64,000 nt of DNA from Taenia hydatigena (lineage: Eukaryota > Platyhelminthes > Cestoda > Cyclophyllidea > Taeniidae). How positions within the stretch are numbered: the stretch's first letter is position 1; every line of letters starts with the position of its first letter. The notes beneath the pieces are model-generated. The model was given only the letters and a program-made list of their open reading frames with translations. It had not been told where the DNA came from and did not search any database. The translations under genes were made by a program, and so were the position numbers. Location: assembly GCA_036345935.2 (NCBI GenBank), contig JADWOT020000642.1:171175-235174 (forward strand), written 5' to 3'. This document shows positions 1-13,115 of the stretch, one piece after another.

Positions 1-237
1 GTTTTCTCTTATCAGCAGTTTTTCACTTCGCATTAAATGCGCAATATGCTGTGCTCGGAGCTGTTTATTAGCTAATGCGCATGCTTCTCCACTCCCATCT
101 TTTACAAAAAGTGAGGGTAAAAATACAAAAAATGAGTGCGGAGAAATGCAGCAGCGTTCAAATGTCTACCTATGCTTATTTGCACATCCTTTAAACTGAA
201 TTATAAGACGAAGTGGACCCTGCAATGTTTGGATCCA

Positions 238-278
238 ATGAGATCGGATGAGATGGGATGGAATCAGATTAGATGGAG
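238..278. repeat. GRGAT-type pentanucleotide microsatellite
   Basis: About eight imperfect consecutive 5-bp units of the form NRGAT or close to it (GAGAT, CGGAT, GAGAT, GGGAT, GGAAT, CAGAT, TAGAT, GGAGT). It lies in intergenic sequence and is not associated with any gene that I can see. Confidence 0.6.
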
Positions 279-299
279 TCGACAGCATTCATGGCTTTA

Positions 300-1600
300 A
301 GGGTCGCTTGCTGGCAATCTAACATCTCCTCTCTAATCGTTGTTGCTTCTATTTAGACTGCAATTTTGAAATGACAAAAGCACTATCTATACATATATGC
401 GACTTCTTAAATAGTTGCGAAATGCAGCTGAGATTAACACCAACCACGATGTAAAATGAGTTCGCTCAATTGTCTGACACATCCTCCGTCCCCTGCAGCT
501 CAGCTACATGGTCTATGTCAGTATATGTCACCAACTATCTTACCCACTCAAAATGCCACAGCTGAAAAGTTGCGTTTCTGGAAAGTGCCATTTAAGCATC
601 GCAGGCATTGACCAAGTAGACAATGGTCGGTCGATTATGACTCGCCTTCGCCTTACCATTAAGTGGCCAACCATAGCAAATTAATGTTAAATGCCAAATG
701 CAAATTTAAACCCTCATTTTCGAATTCATTGACCTCGAACAAAGTTTGCATCTCTAAACTGAAGTGAAAAAAAGCAAGCTGGACTGTAAGTGGACTGATT
801 GCTTGGTTTGATAAAGTTTATCGCTTTCAGGACACCCAAAATTTGGCTATAACACCAAGGGTGCCTTCACCTTCAGAGAAGCTATGTCATTTAACTCTCT
901 GAAAGAGACCACGATTGTGGAACATTCTTGCAACCACTCACAATTGGTTTTGCCATCTGATCGTTTGGATAGCCACTCTAAGGCCAGTATCCATCAGCTC
1001 CTACCTCGTTTGCCCGTTTCAGTCGACTGAGTCACTCGAATGCATTTAGGTGGAGAAAGAGCCACAAAATCGGACTCAAATCCATCGCGGTCTCAGACTA
1101 AAGATCCACTGACCATTTACTGTTTGCCCACACGTGCGTCATATCCGCTTATTCACTTGTACACGCCGATCGGTGTGGTTCTCTGCCTAGTGTCTATCTG
1201 GTTGATGCGACAATGTAAACCACACCAATCTTCCACACAGAAAGCTTGGGCTACATCATCTTGCTTCTTTGTTAGGGTGTCCACCAATTAAAGCAGCTAT
1301 GTTTGCTAACACATCTTCCTATTCCGAGTAGTTCCTCAAGTCATACTCTGAATTTGCCGCCCCTGTGATGCATTATTCTCCCTTTTGTCGATAGCTTTAA
1401 TCAAATTCGTGATGGTTGTGAGTAAATTGATTGGATCGGCACCAGTTCAGCACTCCGCAGCTGCTACTGCCAATCATATTAACTACCCCGCCTGAACGGT
1501 AGTTGCGTCATTTTGTGGCTATCGATTTGCTTCTTTTGCTTTCCTTTTGGTGTCAGTTTTCACGAAGCCTCAGTCACTTAAATTTGCTTTTGGGATCGAG
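300..1600. other. Intergenic, nothing recognised
   Basis: Only short open frames (up to 83 codons) with no recognisable domain, no convincing exon borders and no repeats that I could match elsewhere in the window. Confidence 0.5.
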
Positions 1601-1604
1601 GTTA

Positions 1605-1800
1605 AATTTATTTAGGTACGCTGAACACTACAGAAAGTGGAATCTATATGAACGAAGAGACTTCCTGCACGCCTTCGCAAGTTCACGTGTGGTGTTTAGG
1701 CTGCTAGTCAATGAGTCATCTGTGAATACGGTGCACAAATTTTCGCTAGCTATCATGTTTGCGCTGTAATAAACGCAACGGAACGTAATAGGGGTGAACT
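1605..1800 (+). repeat. Decayed coding-like dispersed repeat, copy 1
   Basis: This segment matches the minus strand of 12870-13115. The translated core reads F-A-x3-V-V-F-R-L-L-V-N-E-S-S-V-N-T-V. The partner reads F-A-x3-V-F-M-L-P-V-N-E-S-F-V-N-T-M. The DNA match is close over about 60 bp around 1705-1766 and then drops. After the core this copy reaches a stop near 1767 and appears to have lost sequence still present in the partner. The likeliest explanation is two relics of one gene family or of a mobile-element open frame. I do not recognise the protein. Confidence 0.6.
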
Positions 1801-4339
1801 TTATCGAGAACATGGATATACTCTATTGGCAAAGAAGAAGGAAAAGGCAATGCAAAGAGCAATCAGAAGGCAGTAAGAGCCATGTCTATATTAGTTGTTT
1901 CCTGCATTTGAGCTTCGATGAATAGGTGCAAAGCAATACACTTTTGCCTTTTCCGTATTGCGATGGTTAAATTATTTTAACACTGCGCAAAATGCTATTA
2001 ATGAAAAAAGGATACAATAGATGTTAATTTCTAAGGAACAGCCCACAAGACCGTTAATAGTTTTGGAACCCAGCGATGCAGTTTCTTATCGTCTCCAATC
2101 CTACCAGCCACGCGAAAGGATAATAGCTTAATAACGTGCCAGTCAGATAGAAACCTTCGTTGTGCTCTCCGCGCCACCTCTATATCTTACACACTTCCAA
2201 ATTTGGCGTGTTAATTTTGGCAGCGATTCTATAGTCTGGTCTAGCTGTTGCTTAACACCGTTATAAGACAAGGACAATAGCATCAGCCATTCAGGAGGCA
2301 CTGTTTTATCGTGCGAATCGTTACACAAATAAAAGCTTCCATAGCTACGCAGATCGGTCGTCTGCGACTTCATGTGACACCATCTGCATATTTAGCACAA
2401 TCGATCATACCTGCCAATGGCATGTGGTGTCACGGCGTGCATGAAGGCACCATTTGCTTTGTAGGTCAAAAACAAATCGATTCATGATGTTACATTGTTT
2501 TACAGCATTAATGCTAGTGCACAATAGGTGAGGCGCAAACGCAACACGTTTCTGGGTTAGAGATGTCGCCTCAGTTCTGCCTCATTCGGTTGGCAACCCG
2601 CATCTTAAATGGTGATTTTCGCACTAACAATGGGTAAGATCTTCACCTTAGACCCCCCAATCCGTGCAGTATAAGTGTAAAAACTTCCAGCAAATGGGAT
2701 TTTATTTAGGATGATATATATCTAACAAGGATAGTGAACATTGTCAACATATTAATAGATGACAACGGCTAGTGGTGGCTACGTTACTTTCTCTCCTTTC
2801 ATTCACACAACTTAGCTTTATATCACAGTTAAATTGACATGGCATAACTGAGTGGACTCATTTGCTGCCTCGGTAATTCATCTACTGCTCTCTTATCGTT
2901 AGAATACTTCCTGTTAACTTTACAAATGTTTTGCATTTACACACACTTTGAAGTGATTAGGACTTTGTTTTGCTGATCATGTTTCTAATGTATTCTATTA
3001 ATTGACAAGTCTTTCAGGAAGGGAGGAAACAAGGGGACTATTCCGTCTCCAAAGCGAGACTTTTGAAAGCAGACTTGTCGATGACGGACGGTGCATCCTA
3101 AAATGCATAGCACACGATTCATCGCCGTTATGTAGGTCCACGCATGCATTCCATGGCTTCTTATTAACCTACCTACCGTTACTACTGTCTTCAGTCAACT
3201 GGCACCAGACTGTTGCACCTCACTTGCCACCAAACTTCTCTCCATCACAATTAACTCTGCCCCAAAAAGCGCTTATCGAATTCCGTTTTCTGTTTACTAT
3301 CCATTTCATGGCAGAGGCAAGAGCGAACGCCATGCCTATTCCATACTACATCCATTTGAGCTGTGTAGGTACCGACTGCCTACACTTTACTTAAGGTGTG
3401 TCCGAACACTAGTGATCCTTACTGTGAGCGAAGTGGGAGGGCAAAATAATTTCTTTCTTTGGCACCCGCAGATTTCATTCTGTAAGCGCATAATCTGAAG
3501 CAGTGACTACTGACGAATTGGGTATCTGCAATCTGTGGAAAGTAAAAGTGGAGGCGGCTGAGGGTGAAGTGCACTTAATGGGTCCCATGAAAGCTACGAA
3601 AGCCGAGCCCACAGGTAAGCAGAAGGCAAGTCATGCCTATGTCTACCTCATTCTGCTGCTTATTGCAATTACATCTAATTTGTTTATCTGATGGGGAGGG
3701 GGAGGAAGGGAAGTAAAAACAGGAGAGACAACTGCAACATTATAGCTGTAGTAATCAAGACCGTATCTCACCCTATTATATTTCGATAGCACCAGCCGAC
3801 TTGTAACCGCAGTGATGATAAACTATTATTCACAGCTCCTTTAGATGCACTGCCACCATCGCGATGATGCATTTAAGGAATAGAAATCAGACGTGAACCA
3901 AACAAAGTCCTTTAAAAGAAATCCTCCAGCCTCACCGCTTAAAGTGTTTTAAGTGTGTGCTTAATGCAGCTGCAGTTAGTGTCTCAGTTGACGATAACAC
4001 GAAGAAGTCCCTTGCAATCAATGATTTGGATCCGAACGCAAGGTATAAATGTGCTATGATAGCAAGCATTGTTTCAGCAGATGAACAGGACCGTACAGAA
4101 TAGAAAAGGGCGCCTGATTTGCCATCTCTCATTCCTGCCATGGACGAAGGTGCGTAAGTCTTTTGCGGACACGATAGCCTAAGCCAAGTTGATACATTTG
4201 CTAAGAATTGCTTCGAGCTGTATCAATAGAACTCATTCCACCTCCTCCTGTCTACTTTCGCAGCCATGTGAGAAGCGACACTCGAGGCAATCTACAACAG
4301 GGCTTTTGAGACACTTATCTTACCAGTGCAGGATACTGT
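1801..4339. other. Intergenic, nothing recognised
   Basis: The longest open frame (3002-3394, 130 codons) has no recognisable domain, and its length is within chance expectation. No RNA gene or clear exon was identified. Confidence 0.4.
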
Positions 4340-4560
4340 GGACGACGAAGGAGATTCCGGTGGCATCCAGGTCTTGAGAAGAATCGGCTGTCTCGACTCA
4401 CAAAATCCGTGGAAATCTGTAGTCAGCGTCGGTGCTGAAGAGTGAGAACATGAAATGGTGGGACCAGACCTATCAACGAAATACGTGGTAATAGCGCGTG
4501 GATGCGCGGTGTATGGTAGCTTCAGCGCGTCGGCTGATCCTTTGGTATTTGGAGTGACAC
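4340..4560 (+). repeat. Diverged dispersed repeat A, copy 1
   Basis: About 220 bp aligns co-linearly, with small gaps, to 9275-9490. Shared landmarks in order are GATTYCGGTG near 4354, a YTTGAGAA-type block, GCTGAAGAG near 4433, and the AGCGCGTGGAT / CATGCGTGGAT pair near 4495 before a shared TGATCCTTTG / AGATCCTTTG-type block near 4535. No coding identity or terminal structure is visible. It is probably an old transposon fragment, but the class cannot be told from two copies. Confidence 0.6.
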
Positions 4561-7464
4561 AAGCAGTTCTGCTTGCATTTCGACTGTTTCTGATCTACTT
4601 GTACGCAACCAGTAGTCACTTTTCTTTCATTTAATTTTACACTGTACTTTACCACATGCATCACCATTCTTAGAGGCATACTTGGGGAAACTCACGGCCA
4701 AATGAATTAAGTGGCGATCAATTTGCGATTAAGTGCTCATAGTCAATTTACTCATTCTGCGTTGTTTAGATCTTAATGTTCCGCAGAATGTGAAACTTGC
4801 GGTAATCGACCAGCACATGGTACACATGCTATGGCAGCCGCCACCCAAACTCAGTGGTTGCATTGCAGGCCATGTCGTCGAATTGAGTCTTGACTATAAA
4901 TAGCAGGAAGTAACCAGTTTTATCGAACCCAACTCTAGTGCTTTCGGAAAAGCGGGGCCAGCACAGATAGGTTTTGTTGCTGTTGGTAGGCTCGACAGGT
5001 GGAACCAATTCCGGTGATCGAGGGTGACCATTCAGACATAATAGCACAAAGTCGGCAGCAATAAGCTAACAACGTTACTGTTCAACTTGCAAAAACCCCT
5101 CCTATTTCGACTACCTCGAAGAACGTTACGATAATTGCCTATAACTCAGTCAGCCTTCCTGGCTGACTATTTGCTGCATTAGTTCTCCATTAGCTGCATT
5201 TTGAGTTAGCTGCTGCTCGCTTTAATCCTAAGGCCTACAAGTCACATGAAGACAAGGTTGCCAGGGTCGACTAAATGTGACCGACCCAGTTCCCATTCGG
5301 CAGCCACTAGATTCACGCGCGTTGACTCACAAGCATTACTTGATAAGACCATCTGTCCGAGTAACCCTATCACCTGCTTATCTGGTTGGGACTCAGATTG
5401 GCCCGGCTGGCTTGCTCGCACAGGCCCTCCCAGTTGTTTATTTGCCAATCAAGTTGTAACATGTAAGTCTATTTTCTCTCAAACAACTCAACCACTATTA
5501 AAGTGAGCTACTTGCTATAATGATTGCCTTCTTATTATTGCACACTGGGTATGCAAATGCAGGAAATTTCAGTCTTATATAAAGGCGTGCGTGTATGTCA
5601 CTGTGGATGGATATTTGGGGGATAAATAATTTGACATAGTAACAATACCATCACTGCTTGTTGCAATGAAGCAGTAGAATTATAATAAAAGAAGTAAAAG
5701 CACTCCATATTAAGATAGGCATGGGTTGCAGATAGTTATATGCCAAAAGTTTGCATGAAAGTAATTGCCACGGAGATGAGTGCGACAGCAGTAATCACAC
5801 AAACTTAGGCAGGTCCACCAGACGTGGTGATAGCAAGGGTTGAGCGAGATCCACCAGTCTTCAAGACCACGAAGACCGATGGGACCCTCTAGTTGCAACT
5901 GCTAAGCCAAGGTTGGGTGCAGATCCCTTAAATGTGATATTTGCTGGAGTAGAAGCGTATAGCTGCGTTGTGGCGGCCGGAAAAATCTGTATGAATGCCG
6001 GAACCTTGGCGACTAAAAAAGTGTGGCTAATACCCCAGTCTAGGTTATTGCAGGGTTTGAGATAGTGCCATCAGTCGTCTTAATTGCAAGAGACGGAGGA
6101 AATTGCCTTGTTCTGCCAAGTTGTTCTGTCCTTGCGCTACAAAGGCGACAAAGTTAGGGGGCATTGCACTTCGTATGGGTGTGGTGTGTGTGCCCACGTA
6201 TGTGTGCTCGTGAAACAGTAGAAGCGTGACTGTGTGTCAATATACACGCATAGGGGGTTACTTAGTAGGTCAGATATAATCTCCTCAGCAGATTTGGAGG
6301 CGCGTCTGTAGAAACTAATTTTTGTCGAATGCGGTTTTTAAACGCAAATTTGAATATCTAAATACACTGTAGTAAAGTGGCTTCGTATTTATTCATGCCT
6401 CTGCCTACGCGGCCATTGCAGCCAGCTTCCACGGGGAATGACAATCATTTGTCACGGTCCTTCCACCTCTAGCAGGACGCTCGACAAGATGACGACGACG
6501 AATAAGAACAGAATTGTCGACCACCAGTAAAACAAACTTTCGGCATCTCACCTTTCATGAAAACTGCTTGATACGGAAATCACCAACCCATCATGTTAGA
6601 AAACTCCACAACGAACTGGCGAACATTGCAAAGAAGGTGCGCGGCCTATGTAGCAAAGTAACTGAGAGTCTGTTACAATCCGCATTGTTTTTGAAAAGTA
6701 AATGCACAGCACATTAAACTGTCCATTCAAAATGTGTAGCATTGCATTACTATTTAGCATTAAGCACAAAATTAGTCACTTGTTATCGCTTGAAAGAGAA
6801 AAAAACTTTGAAACTCATTGCTTTGTTCCGTACCTATGTTCTCATGACAAATGGCTAAGCTAGGAAAAACAAACCTCATTGAACATGCAATAGACACCGA
6901 AGGATCTGGACAGAATCGGGAGCTACTCAGATGCAGAGTCACGTTATCCCTCACCGATCGCTCTGACAAAAAGGGAAGATGGAGACCTGCAGGAAACTAA
7001 TCGTGGTAACAAAGCAGGATGCTTTCTGGTGTCTACACATTAATAGTTCTTTCGACTGTCTACGCAGGTCAAAGCGGCAACCCATCTTAGTTATAAAGGC
7101 ATGATACTGGTAGGCAGAAGCCGCAGCAAAGGGAAAGAAGAGAGCTTAGCTGCTTTTAATCAAGCTTGATGAATTCTAGGCAGTGCTTGCCGTAGTCGGC
7201 GACACTTTGACTACTTTGATCCGTTTTGTTTTCGGAAATTGTATAATATGTCTATATGACTAGATTGTCTTAGGCAGAGATACACGGCAGCATGAAGTCT
7301 TGCTGCGATTGGTGATGGACCGTCTACGAGAAGGTAGTTGCTAAAGGTCGTGCTCAATGAGTGAATACCAACCAGTCAGTTTAAACTTTGCAGTTTTCTA
7401 GGCTTGCAAAAATTGTAGAGAAAAGTGTTTGAAATGATGACAGCGAAAAAGGATTCATTACAGG
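4561..7464. other. Intergenic with one small hairpin
   Basis: No gene recognised. A perfect 7-bp stem with a 5-bp loop lies at 5149-5167 (GTCAGCC / GGCTGAC). GT-rich imperfect microsatellite sequence occurs around 6178-6215. A 67-codon open frame at 6514-6717 looks helix-prone, but nothing else supports it. Confidence 0.4.
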
Positions 7465-8360
7465 ATAGCAAGAGTCGTGAATTTTATGAGGCGAACGTTT
7501 ATATAAGAGCAACTGCAGTGCAGATGAGTGCGGTTGCAGTGACTGCAGAAGCCAAGACTTATCCGCTAGACGCAATTAAAATGAAAGCAGAGAGATCCGC
7601 CAGTTGTGATCGCAATACTTAACAAGGATTTCATTGTCAGAAGCATGGAAGAAATCGGAAAGAATTCTGGGAATGAGTGGTTAAAGAGTTTGTACAGATG
7701 CCTTAATCGCGGTGATTGCAGGAGTAGGAGGAGTTATCCTAGTAGAGGTGTGTGGAGGAGTTGATGCAGATTCTTCACGAGTGATGATTGAAGAAGTCGA
7801 ATGAGAATTCTTATTTGCGAGGGTTGCAAGCGAATGCAGAAGACGATGCATATTACTCTGATTTTGTGATTGCAGAAGCCGAAGTAGATAAACTAGTCAT
7901 GACTTGTACAGAATTTGAAGTGAATACGTTAGCCGTGACCACAGGATATGAAGTAGGCCTCCCAGTAGTTGGGGTTTGGGAGTCGAAAAGGGTTCCTTCG
8001 TAGTGGAGCAGACCGCTTATTCATGGTGGTTGCAGGATGTATGTAGACAGAATTGTCATGGGGAATGAAGGAATCACAGAAGTCGTGGCAGATGTCACAG
8101 ACGGGATGATTAGAAAAGTAGAAGCAGGTAATAACCGCGGCGATCGGAGGAGACGAAGTTGATTATCCTGTCATAGTGAATTCGGGCGTCAAAATAGATC
8201 CTCCCATTGTAGTCGCGGGAGCTGAAGTAGATTGCATTTCATTGAACGTCGCGATTGCAGAAGTAGAAGCAGATCTTCCAGTTGTGTTCACTACATAAAT
8301 AGAGGTGGATCTCCTGATGTTGGCAGTTGCAGAAGTAGCCCGTAACAGAGTTTACACCTC
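7465..8360 (+). repeat. Degenerate 36-bp (12-codon) coding-like tandem repeat
   Basis: A roughly 0.9 kb array keeps a 36-bp register. The best unit is at 8251-8286, begins GCGATTGCAGAAGTAGAAGC and encodes AIAEVEADLPVV. Related unit starts fall 36 bp or multiples apart: 7539, 7575; 7712, 7748, 7784; 7830, 7866, 7902, 7938, 7974; 8215, 8251, 8323. Translated units share the pattern (V/A/T)-x-x-E-x-E-V-x-x-L-x-V, for example VIAEAEVDKLVM and TCTEFEVNTLAV. Small slips reset the register in at least three places (10 bp near 7820, and between blocks), and stops at several points break the frame. No intact protein can be made. This is either a dead repetitive-protein gene or exon, or a minisatellite whose unit happens to be a multiple of three. 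Selection between units cannot be judged by eye. Confidence 0.75.
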
Positions 8361-9274
8361 TGAGGTAAATGTGGGCAAATAGTGCATACTACACTGTAGT
8401 CATGGAAATGCCAGCGATCGCTTATGATTATTCCTGTCAAATTACCATAAAGCTTTTACCTTATGGCGACAATTATTGTGTCAGTAAACGCCTCTGCACT
8501 TTGAGTGCTTTAAAAATTGCGATGAGAGTCGCTCTCAGTCCACCGCTAATCTCTCGCTAACTCTCACGCGTGAAGGAGCCGACAGGGTGGCTTGGACATC
8601 AGCTCTGACCCTCGAATTTCTCCGATGATTATGCGAACATGGAAGCGGTGAGGCACAGACCACTCGTCCACATATAAGGATCAGGTTGCATCGCCACATT
8701 CCCTTACCATCAGAAGATCATGTCTAAAATCAACGTGAACTCTTGAACTAGTGGCTATCATTAAAGCAGACACATTCAACATGAGATAAGTGAAGTCAAA
8801 CGCCTTCCGAGCATGCTTGACTGCCTAAAAACATTTTCTCTGGGAAAATTGCACGTCCCGAGACGTTGCACTCAAGTTCGTGCCTTTTCGAAGGCACTAA
8901 AACAACCTTGAACCACCGCTATCACCACGTATTTGTCAGCCTGTTAACGCTAACGGAGCATCACTTTTACTTATACTCGCACCAAAAACGGTATGACACA
9001 TAAGGCGACTGTAATGAAGCCACTGTTTACTCATTAATTGCTCGGTTCGGGGGTGTCAGGAGGAATGACTTATAATTGGTACAAGTAAAGAAGGCGACTG
9101 AAGGAATCACGACTTCGTAACTAAATGGTATAGTGGCCCATTCGAGACCTATAGCTCAGCTCTGCCGACTATCTTTAGATTTAAAAAGACGTGCGAAACC
9201 TATGGCTTGAATGCAAATTGCATTAGCTTGGGTGCTACTTACGGAAAAAAACCTCTTGCCCACGGGAGTATTGA
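8361..9274. other. Intergenic, nothing recognised
   Basis: No repeats, RNA genes or credible exons were recognised in this stretch. Confidence 0.4.
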
Positions 9275-9490
9275 TGCACCATGGGTGATTTCGGTGCCTT
9301 CGAGGTTTGAGAAAAGTTGGCAGTCTCGATTCCCACAATTCCCGGCAATCTGGGGCCATCCTCACTGCTGAAGAGAGGGAATATGACATGGGTGAAATAG
9401 AACCATCCGCAAAACATACGGTCACCATGCGTGGATCTGTGCCGCCTGACAGTTTGGTAAAACAGCAGATCCTTTGTTATTTGTAAAAAA
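9275..9490 (+). repeat. Diverged dispersed repeat A, copy 2
   Basis: This is the same-orientation partner of 4340-4560, sharing GATTTCGGTG near 9278, a GCTGAAGAG block near 9367 and an AGATCCTTTG block near 9465. A 105-codon minus-strand open frame crosses it. That frame is not conserved in the other copy, so it is treated as incidental. Confidence 0.6.
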
Positions 9491-12400
9491 TGGAAGCACC
9501 TCTGTCTCCTTTTCACTAATTTACTCGTGTGAGATCGATAGCAGCTAAACATTCATTATGCTCCACGCTTAACTTATATGTTTATAGCCATTCACGTTCA
9601 TGGATATACTCAATCCTTCTCGTAATATAGGTCTTGGTGAACCTCGAAATGTGGTTTTTCAAGCAATCGACTCTTGCACGGCGCACACGATATGGGACTA
9701 TCCGGTTAGGTTCCAGAGCCAACTGCAGCCCGGATAATATCTTGCAGGCAAGGGTTCATTTCTCCTTAAGAAATTTTATAATTACACCGATTTAAAGCCA
9801 ATACAGACAATTGCCAGCTCTTTTGGTGTGCACAATCAACTTGAGCCTCCAATGCAATCTTAAGTGCTTTCATGTGGTCGACTACAACACCACTAACACA
9901 AGGTTAGTCCTTTCTCCTCGATTAATCAATGCCCTGTCATGACTTGAATGCGACTATGGTACGGAGAATCATAAACTAAGTAAAATTGTAAAAAAAACGT
10001 TAACTTATCATCACATCTACAGACCATAGAAACAAATTTGGATGATCTCGTCTATGCACGGTTTGTTTACTGCTACAGGCATGCGAGCACCGAGATTCGA
10101 ATCAACTTACAATGAAGACATTCATGACTTGCATATTTTGATTCACAATCCCGAGGAAACCACCTGAGAGTTATCAGACTCATAAAGTGCCTGGCGTCCT
10201 GTGGTCAAATTTACTGCAAATGTACAGGAGGGTTAAATGTAGGGAATTAATCAGCTACTTACGTATCCGGTCACAGTACGTGGACCGAAATTGATTGAAT
10301 TCTGTTAAGGCGAACGCATATCCGCGTACTATTTATTAATGCATTAGAATTTCAAATGTTCACTCGGGCAGCTGTATTTATCCACGACTGGCAGGGCTTC
10401 AGATTAAAATGATTAGCAGCCTGCACTAAGCGTAGCTAACAGAATGCTAATGCAGTAACTAGCCAGTCATAAAGGCATGACTGGCCTAACGCTGATAGAA
10501 GTTGTCACAAATTGGAAAATGTCCAGCAAGATGGATGACAACGTTGTTTGGATTTTACTGTTAAATTCTGTAGGCTATCTTCATGCTTCTATGACAAAAT
10601 GTTTTTTTTTCAATAAAAGAAACTGGTCTTAACATTCGTGCCAAAACAAATCGAGACCGGCCTAGAACATCTTAACTTTGACCTGCCACGCCCTGAATTC
10701 GCATAGAAAGAGAAATCTTGTGCATTTGTGCCTTTGGCACTCTTTTGAATTGTGCCTAAAGAAAAAAAGTGAAGTTACAAGTACTTTGTTTAGCTTCAGC
10801 ATCTTGAATCTAAGGGTGTTGTGTTTATGATGAGTAACAGTAGCCAGGAGTGACGGTGGGCAGGTGAGGAAGAGGACGTCAGATCAATGTGCACAATTAC
10901 AAAATGGCGCTATAGTCATACGTAAGGCATTCTAGGGTGCATTGCCCTTCCGCAACTCGTCTGACTTTCTTTTGTTTGGTTTGAGGAGAAAGTTTCTCGT
11001 AGTCTTCTCTCCCCCTGGAAGACTTGTCACTCGATACAATACATTAATAACAAAAGCAGCAAAACAAAGTCATACTTACTGCAATACAAGTGTGGATGCA
11101 AGAGCATTTTTAAAATTTACATAGAAAAGTTAAAGGGAAGAGAAGGCCAGTTGAGTTATCGGGACAATGAATAAGTTCACTCAGATGTGCCACATTGAGT
11201 TACCTGTGATGAGATGGGAAGTGGTGTAAAAAGAAATGAGAAGAAGAAATCAAGCCATCACTAACAGTTTTCAGCTATTTGGATGTTGAGAAACATTAAC
11301 TATCCTAGTTGTATTATCTATCCAAACGAAAATTACCATTTGTTGAATATTTTTACGCGTGCGCTGTTCATAGCAGAGCAACGAGATGTGAATATCTTAC
11401 CGATTGCTAATGCGGAATCAGTTTGTAAGATGGAGGCCGTCATACAAATGAGGCAGAGTTGAAACGACATCTCCAATCCAGAAATGTCTTCTGTATGCAT
11501 CTCACTCAGTCTGTGCTTATATGAATGCTGTAAAATCACATGGCCTAGATTTTATTTTGCTATTGTCCCGCAAAGCGAATTGTGAATTTATGCACACCGT
11601 GACACTATGTACCATTGGTTGGTATGACCAGTTGTGCTGAATGTGTTGGAGGTGTCATATGCAGTCGCAGAAGACTGTGCTCTGCCCACTTATTGGAATT
11701 CCCATTTTGTGGCGAGTTACACAATTGACCGGGGCCATCTGAATGGTGGGTGCTAGTGTCAGGTGCAATTACAGTCGGCAAATACTGGTTCAAACAGATA
11801 GGTTGGTGCCAAGCCTAAACAATCTGCAGTCGACAGACTTAAACATGTTGTTGAAGTGACTCAAAATCTGACTCAAGCGCATCCTGAGAGTCTTTACCCA
11901 TTAAACTCAGGATATCGTGTGCCCTTACACACGCGGTGCTTTCGCGTGGTGGATCATGCACGACTTTGTTCACTGGCTACTTGGCCAGGAGGACAATTGA
12001 ATCTGGATCGCTGTCCAAACAACTATCGTAACTTTTGATACTTGGTGTTGATTAGCACAAAATATTTCACCTGTTACTTACAAGGCTTGTGGATTATTAA
12101 TCAAAATAGACTTAGGCAGACATCTAAACCTCAGATTGACCTCCACGTCATCTAATGTGGGCTAATCCCGCTAATAGGCTCCCTAAAATGACAGAAGGTC
12201 CACTGGATCAATGTGTGGGAGTCAACACGCTGATTAGCAAAGACTGCCTCGGTACGCGTCCGATTTTGACTCTGAGCCTGATCCTCTACCAGAGCGACTC
12301 ACTCGTTTGATCTAGTCGCGACCGCTTATTAGTGATGGCATTTGTGTACCACCACTGCACTTAACGTGATCTTACATTATGAGGAGAGGAAGAGTGCATA

Positions 12401-12869
12401 AAAACTCAGTTACTAGGCTGCCTCATGAAAGTTGCCACAAAACTGAAAGGCCCTAGAAAATTGCAAACCTAGTACTGTTGGTTCATGCCTACACATGGGT
12501 ACTGTAGAGGAGCAGGACATACCTAACATTCCGAATGTCACAGTGTAGGATGGCATTCCAATCGCAGCCATCCACTTTCAAGCAAAAATTACATTTCCAC
12601 GATTGATATGCTTTTTCAAGTGTCTACATTTTAAGCGTGTCGAACAATTTTACTCTCAATACGAGTCTCCTATTTCTACGTCACGGAAGTAACCTGTACC
12701 ACTGGATTCCAAAATTACCAATAAAAATAGTTGACAGTCCTGTCTCTCTCTCTCTTTCGACAGCAAGCCTTTATTGGCCTCTCATGCACATTATGGCGCA
12801 ACATTCACATGCGTTGTGTTCAATAACTGAACAACTCAACCATCGTAGCTAAACTAGAAGAAACAGCCA
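9491..12869. other. Intergenic with one perfect hairpin
   Basis: No gene recognised. A 9-bp perfect inverted repeat with a 6-bp loop lies at 10462-10485 (GCCAGTCAT / ATGACTGGC). Open frames are at most 71 codons and featureless. Confidence 0.4.
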
Positions 12870-13115
12870 CTGTAAATTCACCTCTTACAATTGAATGAAT
12901 GCTCTCCGCATCCACAACGTTAATCGTTATTACATGCTGATATGTCCACTGCAGTACAAATATATCAGCTAGTAGCAAGTTGTACATCGTATTCACAAAT
13001 GACTCATTGACTGGTAACATGAACACTGCAGGTGGAATCGCAAAAGAGCCTAACATATCTTTTCATTATCACAGTTTTCAAAGTCGCCGCATTGCTCAGC
13101 ACATATAAAATTGTT
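12870..13115 (-). repeat. Decayed coding-like dispersed repeat, copy 2
   Basis: This is the minus-strand partner of 1605-1800. Its reading frame stays open for 78 codons and continues past the point where copy 1 stops, so it is the better preserved relic. The conserved core (P-V-N-E-S-F-V-N-T-M-Y-N-L-L-L-A-D) lies around 12950-13020. No family is recognised. No splice sites or start are convincing, so it is annotated as a repeat or pseudogene fragment and not as a gene. Confidence 0.6.

Noticed and set aside
3002..3394. 130-codon open frame
   Set aside because: Same length argument. The Leu/Ser/Pro-rich composition follows from local C/T bias and no motif is visible.
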